This document shows, one piece after another, positions 44,716 to 52,851 of a DNA stretch of 64,000 nucleotides. Made by a program: the position numbers and the translations under genes. The notes beneath the pieces were generated by a model. It worked only from the letters and a program-made list of their open reading frames with translations. It was not told where the DNA came from and searched no databases. The stretch is from the NCBI GenBank assembly GCA_934454145.1, contig CAKSFT010000001.1:447360-511359 (forward strand), in the 5' to 3' direction. This stretch comes from an uncultured Clostridia bacterium. GTDB taxonomy: Bacteria > Bacillota > Clostridia > UBA1381. Numbering within the stretch: position 1 is the first letter of the stretch; every line of letters begins with the position of its first letter.

Positions 44716-45357
44716 TTACTCCTCCGATTCATTTTGCTTTATTTTATACGCCAGCGTCATAAGGCTATCGGTAAAATGCACGTTTTCAACCGCTACTCTG
44801 CCGCTTTCCAGTTCCACATAAGAAAAATTGCAAAGCCCCTTTATGCCATACTCCACAAGCTTGTCCGCCACTTCTGCCGTGGCGCTCTTCGGCACTGCCA
44901 AAATTGCAATTTTTATGTTGTTTTCTTTTATATATGCCTGCAAATTGTCCATCGGGAGCACCGGCACGCCGTTTATTATCTCCCCGATTTTTGATGCGTC
45001 ACTGTCAAACACCGCCGATATCTTGAAACCGCGTTTTTCAAATGTGCTGTGATTTGCAAGGGCATGTCCCAGGTGCCCCGCACCCACGATTATCGTGGCA
45101 TATCCTTCGTCAATGCCCAGAATCGCGCCGATTTCTCTGTATAAATACTCAACATTATAGCCATACCCCTGCTGTCCGAATCCGCCGAAATAATTGAAAT
45201 CCTGGCGAATCTGCGATGCCGTCACATTCATCTTTTCGCTCAGATATCCCGAAGAAATGCGGTTTATGCCCTGTTTCAAAAATTCTCCGAGATATCGGTA
45301 ATACCGCGGAAGCCTCCTTATCACCACATCGGGCACTTTCTTGCCGTTATAATTCAA
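44716..45357 (-). CDS. rex: redox-sensing transcriptional repressor Rex
   Basis: The 213-residue repressor has an N-terminal winged helix (IRRLPRYYRYLGEFLKQG, ISSGYLSEKMNV, QIRQDFNYFG) and a Rossmann domain with GAGHLGHAL for NADH sensing. Rex typically controls fermentation and NADH-reoxidation genes in anaerobes. The TTG start at 45357 overlaps the ispF stop (TTGA) and has GGAGGGTGG upstream, so it is coupled to ispF. Confidence 0.96.
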   Translation of the reverse strand: MNYNGKKVPDVVIRRLPRYYRYLGEFLKQGINRISSGYLSEKMNVTASQIRQDFNYFGGFGQQGYGYNVEYLYREIGAILGIDEGYATIIVGAGHLGHALANHSTFEKRGFKISAVFDSDASKIGEIINGVPVLPMDNLQAYIKENNIKIAILAVPKSATAEVADKLVEYGIKGLCNFSYVELESGRVAVENVHFTDSLMTLAYKIKQNESEE

Positions 45358-45842
45358 TTTTTCCCACCCTCCTTGTCTGTCAATAAAACCACAGCCATTG
45401 CCGATATGCCCTCTTCGCGCCCCTCAAAACCAAGCTTTTCCGTGGTCGTCGCCTTCACATTCACTGCATTTTCTGCAACTTTCAATACATTCTTCAAATT
45501 CTCTTCCATCTGTTCAATATAAGGCGAAATTTTCGGCTTTTGGCAGACAATCGTGACATCTGCGTTTTCCACACGAAAACCTGCCTCCGACACCTTTTCC
45601 ATGACATCCTCCAAAAGAATCATGCTTGATATCCCCCTATATTTCGGGTCGGTGTCGGGGAAATGCCTGCCGATATCGCCCAGTCCGCATGCGCCCAAAA
45701 GCGCGTCGGCAAGCGCATGCAGCGCAACATCTGCGTCAGAATGTCCCAAAAGCCCCATAGAGTGTGGAATTTTCACGCCACACAAGAACAAATCCCGTCC
45801 GCAGACCAGCCTATGTACATCATATCCCTGTCCGATTCTCAT
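45354..45842 (-). CDS. ispF: 2-C-methyl-D-erythritol 2,4-cyclodiphosphate synthase
   Basis: The 162-residue enzyme of the non-mevalonate isoprenoid pathway has zinc ligands in GYDVHRL and LLGHSDADVALHALADALLG, the HFPDTDPKY loop, and the C-terminal KATTTEKLGFEGREEGISA. Complete. It starts 4 bases after ispD; the two often occur together. Confidence 0.98.
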   Translation of the reverse strand: MRIGQGYDVHRLVCGRDLFLCGVKIPHSMGLLGHSDADVALHALADALLGACGLGDIGRHFPDTDPKYRGISSMILLEDVMEKVSEAGFRVENADVTIVCQKPKISPYIEQMEENLKNVLKVAENAVNVKATTTEKLGFEGREEGISAMAVVLLTDKEGGKN

Positions 45843-45846
45843 ATCC

Positions 45847-46518
45847 TTATCTTTTTCCTTTCAAAACTTCTTCAGCAAACTTCAAGTCGTCGGCATAAGT
45901 GATTTTTATGTTCAGCGTGCTTCCCGGCACAAGCTTTATCTTCCCCTTGTACTTCTCATACAAAGCACAGTCGTCCGTCGCCTCAAAGCCCTCTGCCTCT
46001 GCCTGTCTATGTGCCTCTTTTATGTCTTTCAAAAAAAATGTCTGCGGCGTCTGGATACGGCAGATATGCGAACGGTCAACCGTCCCCGTTATATACCCTC
46101 CGTCAATGGTTTTCAGTGTGTCAACACATTCCACCCCGACAGCCGCCGCGCCGTTTTTCTCACATTCTCTGATGCTTTCTTCAATCATCGCGGTATTCAC
46201 AAGCGGCCGCGCCGCGTCGTGAATCACAACAATTTCTCCCCGGCACTCCCTCAGACCGTTGTATACCGATAGTCTGCGCGTTGCGCCGCCCTCTGTCACG
46301 GTCACCGGCTTCGGTGCGTCTGCAAACAGCCTTTTGCACTCTGTCATGTCCTCTTTTCTTGTCACAATCACAGCCTCGTCTATGGCTGGTGACAAAAAAA
46401 ACACGTCCAATGTTTTTTCTATTACGGTTTTCCCCCCAAGGGGCAAAAATACCTTATTTTTGCCGGCGCCCATGCGGCTTCCGCTGCCCCCGGCGACAAT
46501 CAAAGCAGTGACCTTCAT
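45847..46518 (-). CDS. ispD: 2-C-methyl-D-erythritol 4-phosphate cytidylyltransferase
   Basis: The 223-residue product has the nucleotidyltransferase signature VAGGSGSRMGAGKNKVFLPLGG, VIHDAARPLV, and DRSHICRIQTPQTF. It makes CDP-methylerythritol from MEP and CTP. ATG 46518 has GGAG 6-7 bases upstream; earlier in-frame starts do not match the family. Forms ispD-ispF-rex. Confidence 0.96.
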   Translation of the reverse strand: MKVTALIVAGGSGSRMGAGKNKVFLPLGGKTVIEKTLDVFFLSPAIDEAVIVTRKEDMTECKRLFADAPKPVTVTEGGATRRLSVYNGLRECRGEIVVIHDAARPLVNTAMIEESIRECEKNGAAAVGVECVDTLKTIDGGYITGTVDRSHICRIQTPQTFFLKDIKEAHRQAEAEGFEATDDCALYEKYKGKIKLVPGSTLNIKITYADDLKFAEEVLKGKR

Positions 46519-46594
46519 AAAAATCTCCATTCCTCCGCCCGAGTCTGTCATAAATGAATTTTCACATCAGGCTCCGTCAAAATATACGAAAAAC

Positions 46595-46618
46595 GGGACG
46601 AACCAACCAATCCGTCCC
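46595..46618 (-). terminator. carD terminator
   Basis: On the minus strand GGGACG pairs with CGTCCC (46595-46618), followed by GTTTTTCG. It lies 6 bases after the carD stop and separates carD from ispD. Confidence 0.7.
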
Positions 46619-46624
46619 TTTCCC

Positions 46625-47113
46625 TCAAAGCATCTCATCAACAGTGTCCGATATTATGCTTTCAATATCATCTTTGTCGGCAACCGCCGAAAGCACCAAT
46701 TCGCTGACCACAATCTGTTTTGCATTGTTAAGCATTTTTCTTTCGCTTGTGGACAATCCCTTCACTTTGTCACGGTACATCAGTTCTTTTACAACACCCA
46801 AAACCTTGTAAATGTTCCCTGATTTTATCTTTTCCATGTTTTCCCTGTGACGTTTATTCCAATTTGAGTCGCATTCAACATCTACAGTTCTGAATGTTTC
46901 AAGCACTTTTGACGCTTCGTCTTTCGATATCACATCTCTCACGCCGATTTCATCACATTTGTCCAGCGGGAGCATAAGCGTCATTTCGCCTGCCACAGGC
47001 ATACGCACAATGTAGTATTTATGAACGCACCCCAAAATTTCCCGTTCTTCTATAGATTCTATAACTCCGGCTCCGTGCATTGGATATACAATTCTATCTC
47101 CAATGTTATACAT
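46625..47113 (-). CDS. CarD/CdnL-family transcription regulator
   Basis: The 162-residue protein starts IGDRIVYPMHGAGVIESIEE, the RNA-polymerase-interaction (Tudor-like) domain of the CarD_CdnL_TRCF family, followed by an all-helical C-terminal domain (about 75-160) with LSTSERKML. CarD proteins bind the RNAP beta subunit and stabilise open complexes. GGGAGG is about 10 bases before ATG; a second GGAGG abuts the start. It has its own promoter and terminator, so it is monocistronic. Confidence 0.93.
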   Translation of the reverse strand: MYNIGDRIVYPMHGAGVIESIEEREILGCVHKYYIVRMPVAGEMTLMLPLDKCDEIGVRDVISKDEASKVLETFRTVDVECDSNWNKRHRENMEKIKSGNIYKVLGVVKELMYRDKVKGLSTSERKMLNNAKQIVVSELVLSAVADKDDIESIISDTVDEML

Positions 47114-47168
47114 CCTCCAGATGCCTCCCTTTACCTTTCAAAAATCCCCTAATCATAGTTATACCCTA

Positions 47169-47197
47169 ATTATACCACATTATACATTTAAAGTCAA
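47169..47197 (-). promoter_or_regulatory. carD promoter
   Basis: Minus strand: TTGACT (47192-47197), 17-base spacer, perfect TATAAT (47169-47174), about 55 bases before the ATG. Confidence 0.8.
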
Positions 47198-47277
47198 ATT
47201 TATTTGGAATTTTGTCAAAAAAAAGTTATATCCTGTTCATTTTACATGAATTTAGGGCATTGCTGTTTTGGCTATGT

Positions 47278-48093
47278 TCACAAAAGCTTTTCAAGCAGCA
47301 CCACCCCGACAAAAACCGCCAGGCACACCGCCGTGCCGGCAAAATCGCCGCCCGTGATTTTAAGCTGTTTCATTCTCGTGCGGTTTTTTCCGCCGTGATA
47401 ACACCTTGAGTCCATCGCCGTCGCCAAGTCGTCCGCACGTCTGAAAGCGCTGACAAAAAGCGGCACCAAAATCGGTATCATCGCCTTTGCCCGTCTGAAA
47501 ACATTTCCGCTTTCAAAATCCGCCCCTCTTGCTGTCTGTGCCTTTATGATTTTTTCGGTTTCCTCCGCAAGCGTGGGGATAAACCGTATCGCAATGGTCA
47601 TCATCATTGCGATTTCATGCGCCGGCACCTTGATTTTCTCAAACGGTTTCAAAAGCATTTCAATCCCGTCGGTCAGCATAAGCGGCGTTGTCGTTAATGT
47701 CAGGAGCGATGTCCCCACAACGAGATACAAAAGCCTCAGCGCCATAAACGCCGCCGAAACCAATCCCTCATGCGTGATGTGAAGTGAAAACCACCCAAAT
47801 ACATTCAGTGTAAAAACAACCGTCCCCGGAATCATAAATATATTTATCAGCACCGTGAAAATCAATATAAAAAGCATCGGTTTCAAGCCTTTTAATATGA
47901 ATTTCACGGGGATTTTGCTGAGTATCACCAAAAACAGCGTAAACAACGTAAAAATCAGATACGGCACAAAAGAATTGATTAAGAACAGCGCCGTCACATA
48001 AAGTATCGTCAAAATAAGCTTTACCCTCGGGTCCATTCTGTGCAGGAAGGAACCGGTGTCTATAAACTGCCCTATTGTTATGTCACGAAGCAT
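47278..48093 (-). CDS. ecfT: ECF transporter transmembrane subunit EcfT
   Basis: The 271-residue membrane protein has about five to six helices and the two coupling-helix signatures of EcfT: AQTARGADFESG and a later AMDSRCYHGGKNRT. EcfT links the two ATPases to substrate-binding S components for vitamin uptake. Its ATG overlaps the ecfA2 stop (TGATG). truA, often next in Firmicutes, is not here. Confidence 0.95.
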   Translation of the reverse strand: MLRDITIGQFIDTGSFLHRMDPRVKLILTILYVTALFLINSFVPYLIFTLFTLFLVILSKIPVKFILKGLKPMLFILIFTVLINIFMIPGTVVFTLNVFGWFSLHITHEGLVSAAFMALRLLYLVVGTSLLTLTTTPLMLTDGIEMLLKPFEKIKVPAHEIAMMMTIAIRFIPTLAEETEKIIKAQTARGADFESGNVFRRAKAMIPILVPLFVSAFRRADDLATAMDSRCYHGGKNRTRMKQLKITGGDFAGTAVCLAVFVGVVLLEKLL

Positions 48094-48953
48094 CAGCCCT
48101 GTGCACCCCTTTCCTTCATCATCTGCGAGATTATTTCTGTGGCATATTTCACAGTATAAATATCGGGGCGGATATCCACGCCCTTTTCGCGCAGTTTCAG
48201 CGCCAGCTGTGTAATCTGCGGAATGTTCAGTCCGATTTTTTGCAGGTCATACCCCAGTGAAAAAATCTCCGCCACTGTGCCCGACGCATAGACATGCCCT
48301 TTGTTCATCACGATGACATGCTTTGCCAGGCGCGCAACCTCTTCCATGCTGTGCGAAACAAAAATCACCGTCATTCCCGAATTTTTGTGCAGTGTTTCAA
48401 TCATATTCAGCAATCCGTCGCGCCCGTGCGGGTCAAGCCCTGCCGTCGGCTCGTCCAAAATCAGTATTTCCGGCTTCATCGAAATCACCCCGGCAATCGC
48501 CGCGCGGCGCTTTTGCCCCCCCGACAATTCAAAAGGCGACCTGTCCTTCAGCTCCCGCGAGAGTCCGACCATGTCCATTGCATCAAAAACAAGCTCTTCA
48601 ATCTGTCCGTCCGAAAACCCCATGTTCTTCGGCCCGAAAGCAATGTCTTTATAGACAGTTTCTTCAAAAAGCTGATATTCCGGATACTGGAAAACCATGC
48701 CGACCTTTTTGCGGACGTCACGCAAGCTTGTTTTCGGCTCGGTGATGTCAGTCCCGTCTATGAATATCTTCCCTTCGGTCGGGCGGACAAGTGCGTTCAG
48801 ATGCTGGATAAGCGTGGATTTCCCCGAGCCTGTGTGCCCGATTACGGCGACAATATCCCCGTCGGCAATCTCTATATTTATATCATGCAGAACTTTGCGT
48901 TCGTCAGGCATGCCCTTCTGGTACACAAAGCCCAAATGCTCTGTTTTAATCAT
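48093..48953 (-). CDS. ecfA2: ECF transporter ATPase EcfA2
   Basis: The 286-residue ABC ATPase has Walker A GHTGSGKST, Q-loop VFQYPEYQLFEETVYKDIAFGP (typical of EcfA), signature LSGGQKRRAAIAG and Walker B ILILDEPTAGLDP. It lies between ecfA1 and ecfT and is translationally coupled to ecfT. Confidence 0.96.
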   Translation of the reverse strand: MIKTEHLGFVYQKGMPDERKVLHDINIEIADGDIVAVIGHTGSGKSTLIQHLNALVRPTEGKIFIDGTDITEPKTSLRDVRKKVGMVFQYPEYQLFEETVYKDIAFGPKNMGFSDGQIEELVFDAMDMVGLSRELKDRSPFELSGGQKRRAAIAGVISMKPEILILDEPTAGLDPHGRDGLLNMIETLHKNSGMTVIFVSHSMEEVARLAKHVIVMNKGHVYASGTVAEIFSLGYDLQKIGLNIPQITQLALKLREKGVDIRPDIYTVKYATEIISQMMKERGAQG

Positions 48954-48968
48954 GTTTATCTGTCCTAA

Positions 48969-49814
48969 CTAAAGATATTTTAAAAGTTCCTCAACGCACT
49001 CGTCAAGGTCTATGATGTCCCCCGGCAGGTCAAAACCCATGTCACGGAGATTGTGCGTAAGTGTCGTGACTTGTGGGACATCAAGCCCCAGTTCTTTCAG
49101 CCTCTCTGCCTGTGCAAAAATTTTCTTCGGCACGCCGTCCATCACAAGCCTGCCTTTGTTCATAACAACAATCCTGTCTGCCTGTGCCGCCTCGTCCATA
49201 TAATGCGTTATCAAAACAACCGTCATGCCGCGCTCACGGTTAAGCCGTTTGACCGTTGATATAACTTCTCTCCTGCCCATCGGGTCAAGCATCGCCGTCG
49301 GCTCGTCCAGCACAATGCACTGCGGTTTCATCGCCAGCACCGCCGCGATTGCCACCCTCTGCTTCTGTCCGCCCGAGAGGTTTGCCGGCGAGGCCTTGGC
49401 ATATTCGCTCATGCCCACAATTTTCAGACATTCGTCCACTCTTTTTCTTATCTCATGCGGCTCCACGCCCAAGTTTTCCGGTGCAAAAGCCACCTCGTCC
49501 TCAACCACCGCCGCGACAATCTGGTTGTCGGGGTTCTGGAAAACCATTCCGGCATTTTTCCTTATGTCAAAGGTCAGCTTTTCGTCAGCCGTGTCCATTC
49601 CGTCTATATACACCTTGCCGCCGGTCGGCAGAAGGATTGCGTTGAAGTGTTTCGCAAGGGTGGATTTGCCCGAACCGTTGTGCCCCAAAACCGCCACAAA
49701 ACTCCCTTTTTCTACATGTAAATCCACTCCGTCAATAACCTTGTCCGCAAGCTTTTGCCTGCCTTCTTCGTCCTCCGTCATATATGCATATGACAAATTT
49801 TCAGCATCAATCAT
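48969..49814 (-). CDS. ecfA1: ECF transporter ATPase EcfA1
   Basis: The 281-residue ABC ATPase has Walker A GHNGSGKST, a Q-loop with FQNPDNQIVAAVVEDEVAF (EcfA1 type), signature LSGGQKQRVAIA and Walker B CIVLDEPTAMLDP. GGAAAGG precedes the ATG. It is the first gene of ecfA1-A2-T. No S component is seen in the window, so the substrate is unknown; group II ECF modules share many S proteins encoded elsewhere. Confidence 0.96.
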   Translation of the reverse strand: MIDAENLSYAYMTEDEEGRQKLADKVIDGVDLHVEKGSFVAVLGHNGSGKSTLAKHFNAILLPTGGKVYIDGMDTADEKLTFDIRKNAGMVFQNPDNQIVAAVVEDEVAFAPENLGVEPHEIRKRVDECLKIVGMSEYAKASPANLSGGQKQRVAIAAVLAMKPQCIVLDEPTAMLDPMGRREVISTVKRLNRERGMTVVLITHYMDEAAQADRIVVMNKGRLVMDGVPKKIFAQAERLKELGLDVPQVTTLTHNLRDMGFDLPGDIIDLDECVEELLKYL

Positions 49815-49832
49815 CTTTTGTGACCTTTCCTG

Positions 49833-50705
49833 TTAAAATTCTCTCTGCCATCTTCCCGAAATACCGCACGGAAGGGTCAAATCCCCCGACGCTATTGGCA
49901 GCCCGATTTCGTCTGCCGAAACGCTTCCGCCGTATTTTTTCTGCATTGTAAGTTTCAAAACATTCTCCAGCACCGTCTGCGAAAGCCCCGTTGTGTACGA
50001 ATTTATAAGGAAGAAAAGCGGTCTGTCCGATATAATCTTCATGCAATCGCCAATCAGCGGATAAAGCTCGTCCTCAATCCGCCACACTTCGCCCCCGGGG
50101 CCTCTCCCATAAGACGGAGGGTCCATTATCACCGCGTCATACTGCCTGTTTCTGCGGAATTCCCTCTGCACAAATTTCTTCACGTCGTCCACGATGAACC
50201 GCACATATCTGTCGCCCAAGCCGGAAGAAAGCACATTTTCCTTTGCCCACGTGACCATGCCCTTTGACGCGTCAACATGCACCACCTCTGCCCCGGCAGA
50301 AAGCGCCGCCGCCGTCGCGCCGCCCGTATATGCAAAGAGGTTCAGGACACGCACCGTTTCCTTTTCTTTCTTTATTAGTTCCGAAAACCAGTCCCAATTG
50401 ACAGCCTGCTCCGGGAAAAGACCCGTGTGTTTAAATCCCATCGGCTTTATGTTGAAGGTAAGGTGCTTATAATTTATCTGCCAGCTTTGGGGCATTTTCT
50501 TGTTGAAAAACTGCCATTTTCCGCCGCCGCTGCTGCTTCTTATATAGCGCGCGTCAGCCTTTTTCCACATGCCCGGCGCAGACTTTTCTTCCCAAATCGC
50601 CTGCGGGTCGGGGCGGCAAAGCAAAATATCCTTCCAGTATTCCAGTTTTTCTCCCCCTGCGCTGTCCACAAGCTTATAGTCCTTCCATTCATCTGCAAGC
50701 CACAT
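49833..50705 (-). CDS. class I SAM-dependent methyltransferase (RlmI/RlmK-like)
   Basis: The 290-residue protein has the SAM-binding motif I VLNLFAYTGGATAAALSAGA, motif II region VVHVDASKGMVTWAKEN, and the catalytic DPPSYGRGP. These match the COG1092 group that includes 23S rRNA methyltransferases RlmI and RlmK. The N-terminal ~90 residues are a beta-rich substrate region without an obvious PUA domain. The target base cannot be told. It lies 18 bases ahead of ecfA1 on the same strand. Confidence 0.85.
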   Translation of the reverse strand: MWLADEWKDYKLVDSAGGEKLEYWKDILLCRPDPQAIWEEKSAPGMWKKADARYIRSSSGGGKWQFFNKKMPQSWQINYKHLTFNIKPMGFKHTGLFPEQAVNWDWFSELIKKEKETVRVLNLFAYTGGATAAALSAGAEVVHVDASKGMVTWAKENVLSSGLGDRYVRFIVDDVKKFVQREFRRNRQYDAVIMDPPSYGRGPGGEVWRIEDELYPLIGDCMKIISDRPLFFLINSYTTGLSQTVLENVLKLTMQKKYGGSVSADEIGLPIASGDLTLPCGISGRWQREF

Positions 50706-50758
50706 ACGTTTCCCGACCTCTCTTATACAAAAATATCACTGACAATATACCATTTTAT

Positions 50759-52075
50759 TTATGATTTGTCAAGGCTGACCCCCGTCAGGCTGTTGACAAA
50801 CTGCTGTGCCGTGCGCCCGGAAATGCCGTTTGAACGCATTTCCCACTTGTTTGCCTCAGCCCTCAGTTTTTCCTCCGGCATGTCTACCCCCGCCCTTTTT
50901 GCCAGCTCCGCGACAATGCCATAAAACTCTTCCCTTGACGGGCGTGTAAAGCATATGCTTACGCCAAAACGGTTGACAAGCGACAGCTTTTCCTCCATGG
51001 TGTCAGAACGGTGAATGTCCTCCGAGTGCTCCATGTCGTCCTTGTCGCCCCAGCTTTCCTTTATAAGATGTCGCCTGTTGGAGGTTGCGTATATCAAAAT
51101 ATTGTCGGGTTTGCTTTCCACACCGCCCTCAATCACAGCTTTAAGGAATTTGTATTCAATTTCAAATTCTTCAAAAGAAAGATCGTCCATGTATATGATA
51201 AATTTGTAGTTTCTGTTTTTTATCATCGAAATAACCGCCGACAAGTCCCTGAACTGATATTTGTATATTTCAATCATTCTCAGTCCGCGGTCATAAAATT
51301 CGTTTACAATGGCTTTTATACAAGTGGATTTTCCCGTGCCGCTGTCGCCATAAAGCAACACGTTGTTTGCCGAAAGCCCGTTCACAAAATTCATCGTGTT
51401 GTCAAAAAGACGCTTTTTCTGTATTTCATACCCCACAAGGTCTGAAAGCTGAACCTTGTCCATGTTGTTTATGGGCAAAAATTCCACCTTTCCCTCCTGC
51501 GAAGAATTTATCCTGAAGGCACGGTTCAAGCCAAACATGCCCACACCCGTATTCCTGTAGAAATCCGTAACCTCCGTAAAAAATTCTTCCGCCGACTCCG
51601 CCTTTGCAAGCTTTTCGCTCAAAATATGTACCTTTTCACTCACATTTTTGTTATAAAGCCGTTCTTTTTTCACAATCGCCTTATAATCCGTGATTACGCT
51701 GAAAACATCTGTACCCAAAAGCAGCTCGACACCCGAAAAATCATAGCGGAACAAATTCTTGAAAATTTCAAAATCGTGCAGTGCAAATCTGTTCACACTC
51801 CCCTCCCCCGCGCCCGTGTTCTCACAGGTTATGCTGAAGGGGTTCTCGTCGGTCATGATGAGGAATGTCAGATAATTCTGCCACAGATTCCCGTCAAAAC
51901 CAAAGTCAGTGGCAAGAACCAAAATTTTTTTTATTTCCCTGTGCAGTTTTGCGCAAAGAACTTCCTTTTTCTCTTCCCCCGAAATTGCCGCATTGATTAT
52001 TCCGCCGATATTTTTTAATATTTCATAATCGGCGCCTCCCCCGAAAAGGATAAAGCCCGAAGCGTTAAAATTCAT
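50759..52075 (-). CDS. DUF815-family AAA ATPase
   Basis: The 438-residue protein has a variable N-terminal half and an AAA+ core with Walker A YGDSGTGKST at about residue 240 and Walker B FIIYMDDLSFEEFE. These match DUF815 (PF05673) together with the nearby IYATSNRRHLIKESWGDK and sensor/arginine region MEEKLSLVNRFG. The function of the family is not established. ATG 52075 has AGGTGG upstream; the longer frame lacks support. It follows the small helical protein gene on the same strand. Confidence 0.85.
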   Translation of the reverse strand: MNFNASGFILFGGGADYEILKNIGGIINAAISGEEKKEVLCAKLHREIKKILVLATDFGFDGNLWQNYLTFLIMTDENPFSITCENTGAGEGSVNRFALHDFEIFKNLFRYDFSGVELLLGTDVFSVITDYKAIVKKERLYNKNVSEKVHILSEKLAKAESAEEFFTEVTDFYRNTGVGMFGLNRAFRINSSQEGKVEFLPINNMDKVQLSDLVGYEIQKKRLFDNTMNFVNGLSANNVLLYGDSGTGKSTCIKAIVNEFYDRGLRMIEIYKYQFRDLSAVISMIKNRNYKFIIYMDDLSFEEFEIEYKFLKAVIEGGVESKPDNILIYATSNRRHLIKESWGDKDDMEHSEDIHRSDTMEEKLSLVNRFGVSICFTRPSREEFYGIVAELAKRAGVDMPEEKLRAEANKWEMRSNGISGRTAQQFVNSLTGVSLDKS

Positions 52076-52150
52076 ATATACCACCTGAAAAAACATATTT
52101 TTATCATTATAATTCACCCGGGCGCCGCCTGTCAATAGAAGAAGGCGATT

Positions 52151-52582
52151 TTACAGAAATCTTTGTAAAATTGCTATGGTTTCCTGCTCTGTTTCTATCA
52201 GTATATGTGCAAGGTCAAGGCATTGCGGCTCTATATCTCCGCCCTTGTGTATTTCCTTTATCATTTCGTTCACGCCGCCCATGCACCCCTCGATGAGTAT
52301 TTCCGAAAGGTGGTTTATGGTGTTGTTTCTCATTGTTTCTAGCTTTAAAAAGGTCAGAAACCCGATTCTCGTCCACGGGTTTTCGTCCTCCGGCAGCCTG
52401 TGGAGTCCTCTCAGCTGCATATTTGCGTCCTCCGCGATGTCAAAATATTTGTATTGCTGCGTTTCCAAAAAATGCTCAAAATCAAACGAACCGCTCTTTT
52501 TTGCAATTTCCCCCATTGCGTCAATCGCGGTCTTTGAATTACGGTATATTTTTTTCAGCAAAACCGCACTTTCGTTATACAT
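52151..52582 (-). CDS. unknown small all-helical protein
   Basis: The 143-residue product is predicted all alpha with about four long amphipathic helices: about 5-30, 35-60, 70-105 and 120-143. Conserved-looking polar pairs (FEHFLETQQYKY, LKLETMRNN, HLSEILIEG, HILIETEQE) place Glu and His along the helices, a ferritin-like appearance, but no certain metal site can be assigned. I do not recognise the family. ATG 52582 is used; TTG 52594 with AAAGGA close upstream is an alternative. It precedes the DUF815 ATPase by 75 bases and may act with it. Confidence 0.6.
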   Translation of the reverse strand: MYNESAVLLKKIYRNSKTAIDAMGEIAKKSGSFDFEHFLETQQYKYFDIAEDANMQLRGLHRLPEDENPWTRIGFLTFLKLETMRNNTINHLSEILIEGCMGGVNEMIKEIHKGGDIEPQCLDLAHILIETEQETIAILQRFL

Positions 52583-52749
52583 TCCGTACTTCAAATCCTT
52601 TCATAACAAATTCGTAAATTTCAAATTTTATTATTGTCCCGTATGCATTTATTTTATCCCCGAAATTCCTTCTTTCATGCAAATTTTCAACATGCTTTTT
52701 CGCACACCCGGCAAGAATTTTTTCGCAAAATAAATCTCTCAATCAGGGG

Positions 52750-52778
52750 TTGATTTTGGCAAAATATTGTGTTATAAT
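52750..52778 (+). promoter_or_regulatory. promoter of the MATE transporter gene
   Basis: TTGATT (52750-52755), 17-base spacer, perfect TATAAT (52773-52778), about 70 bases before the start. Confidence 0.75.
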
Positions 52779-52851
52779 AGCTTTCGCACACTAAAATAGG
52801 TATACAATTGCCTGTTATTAAGATAAAGACGGAGTGTTGGAGGTTTTTTTT

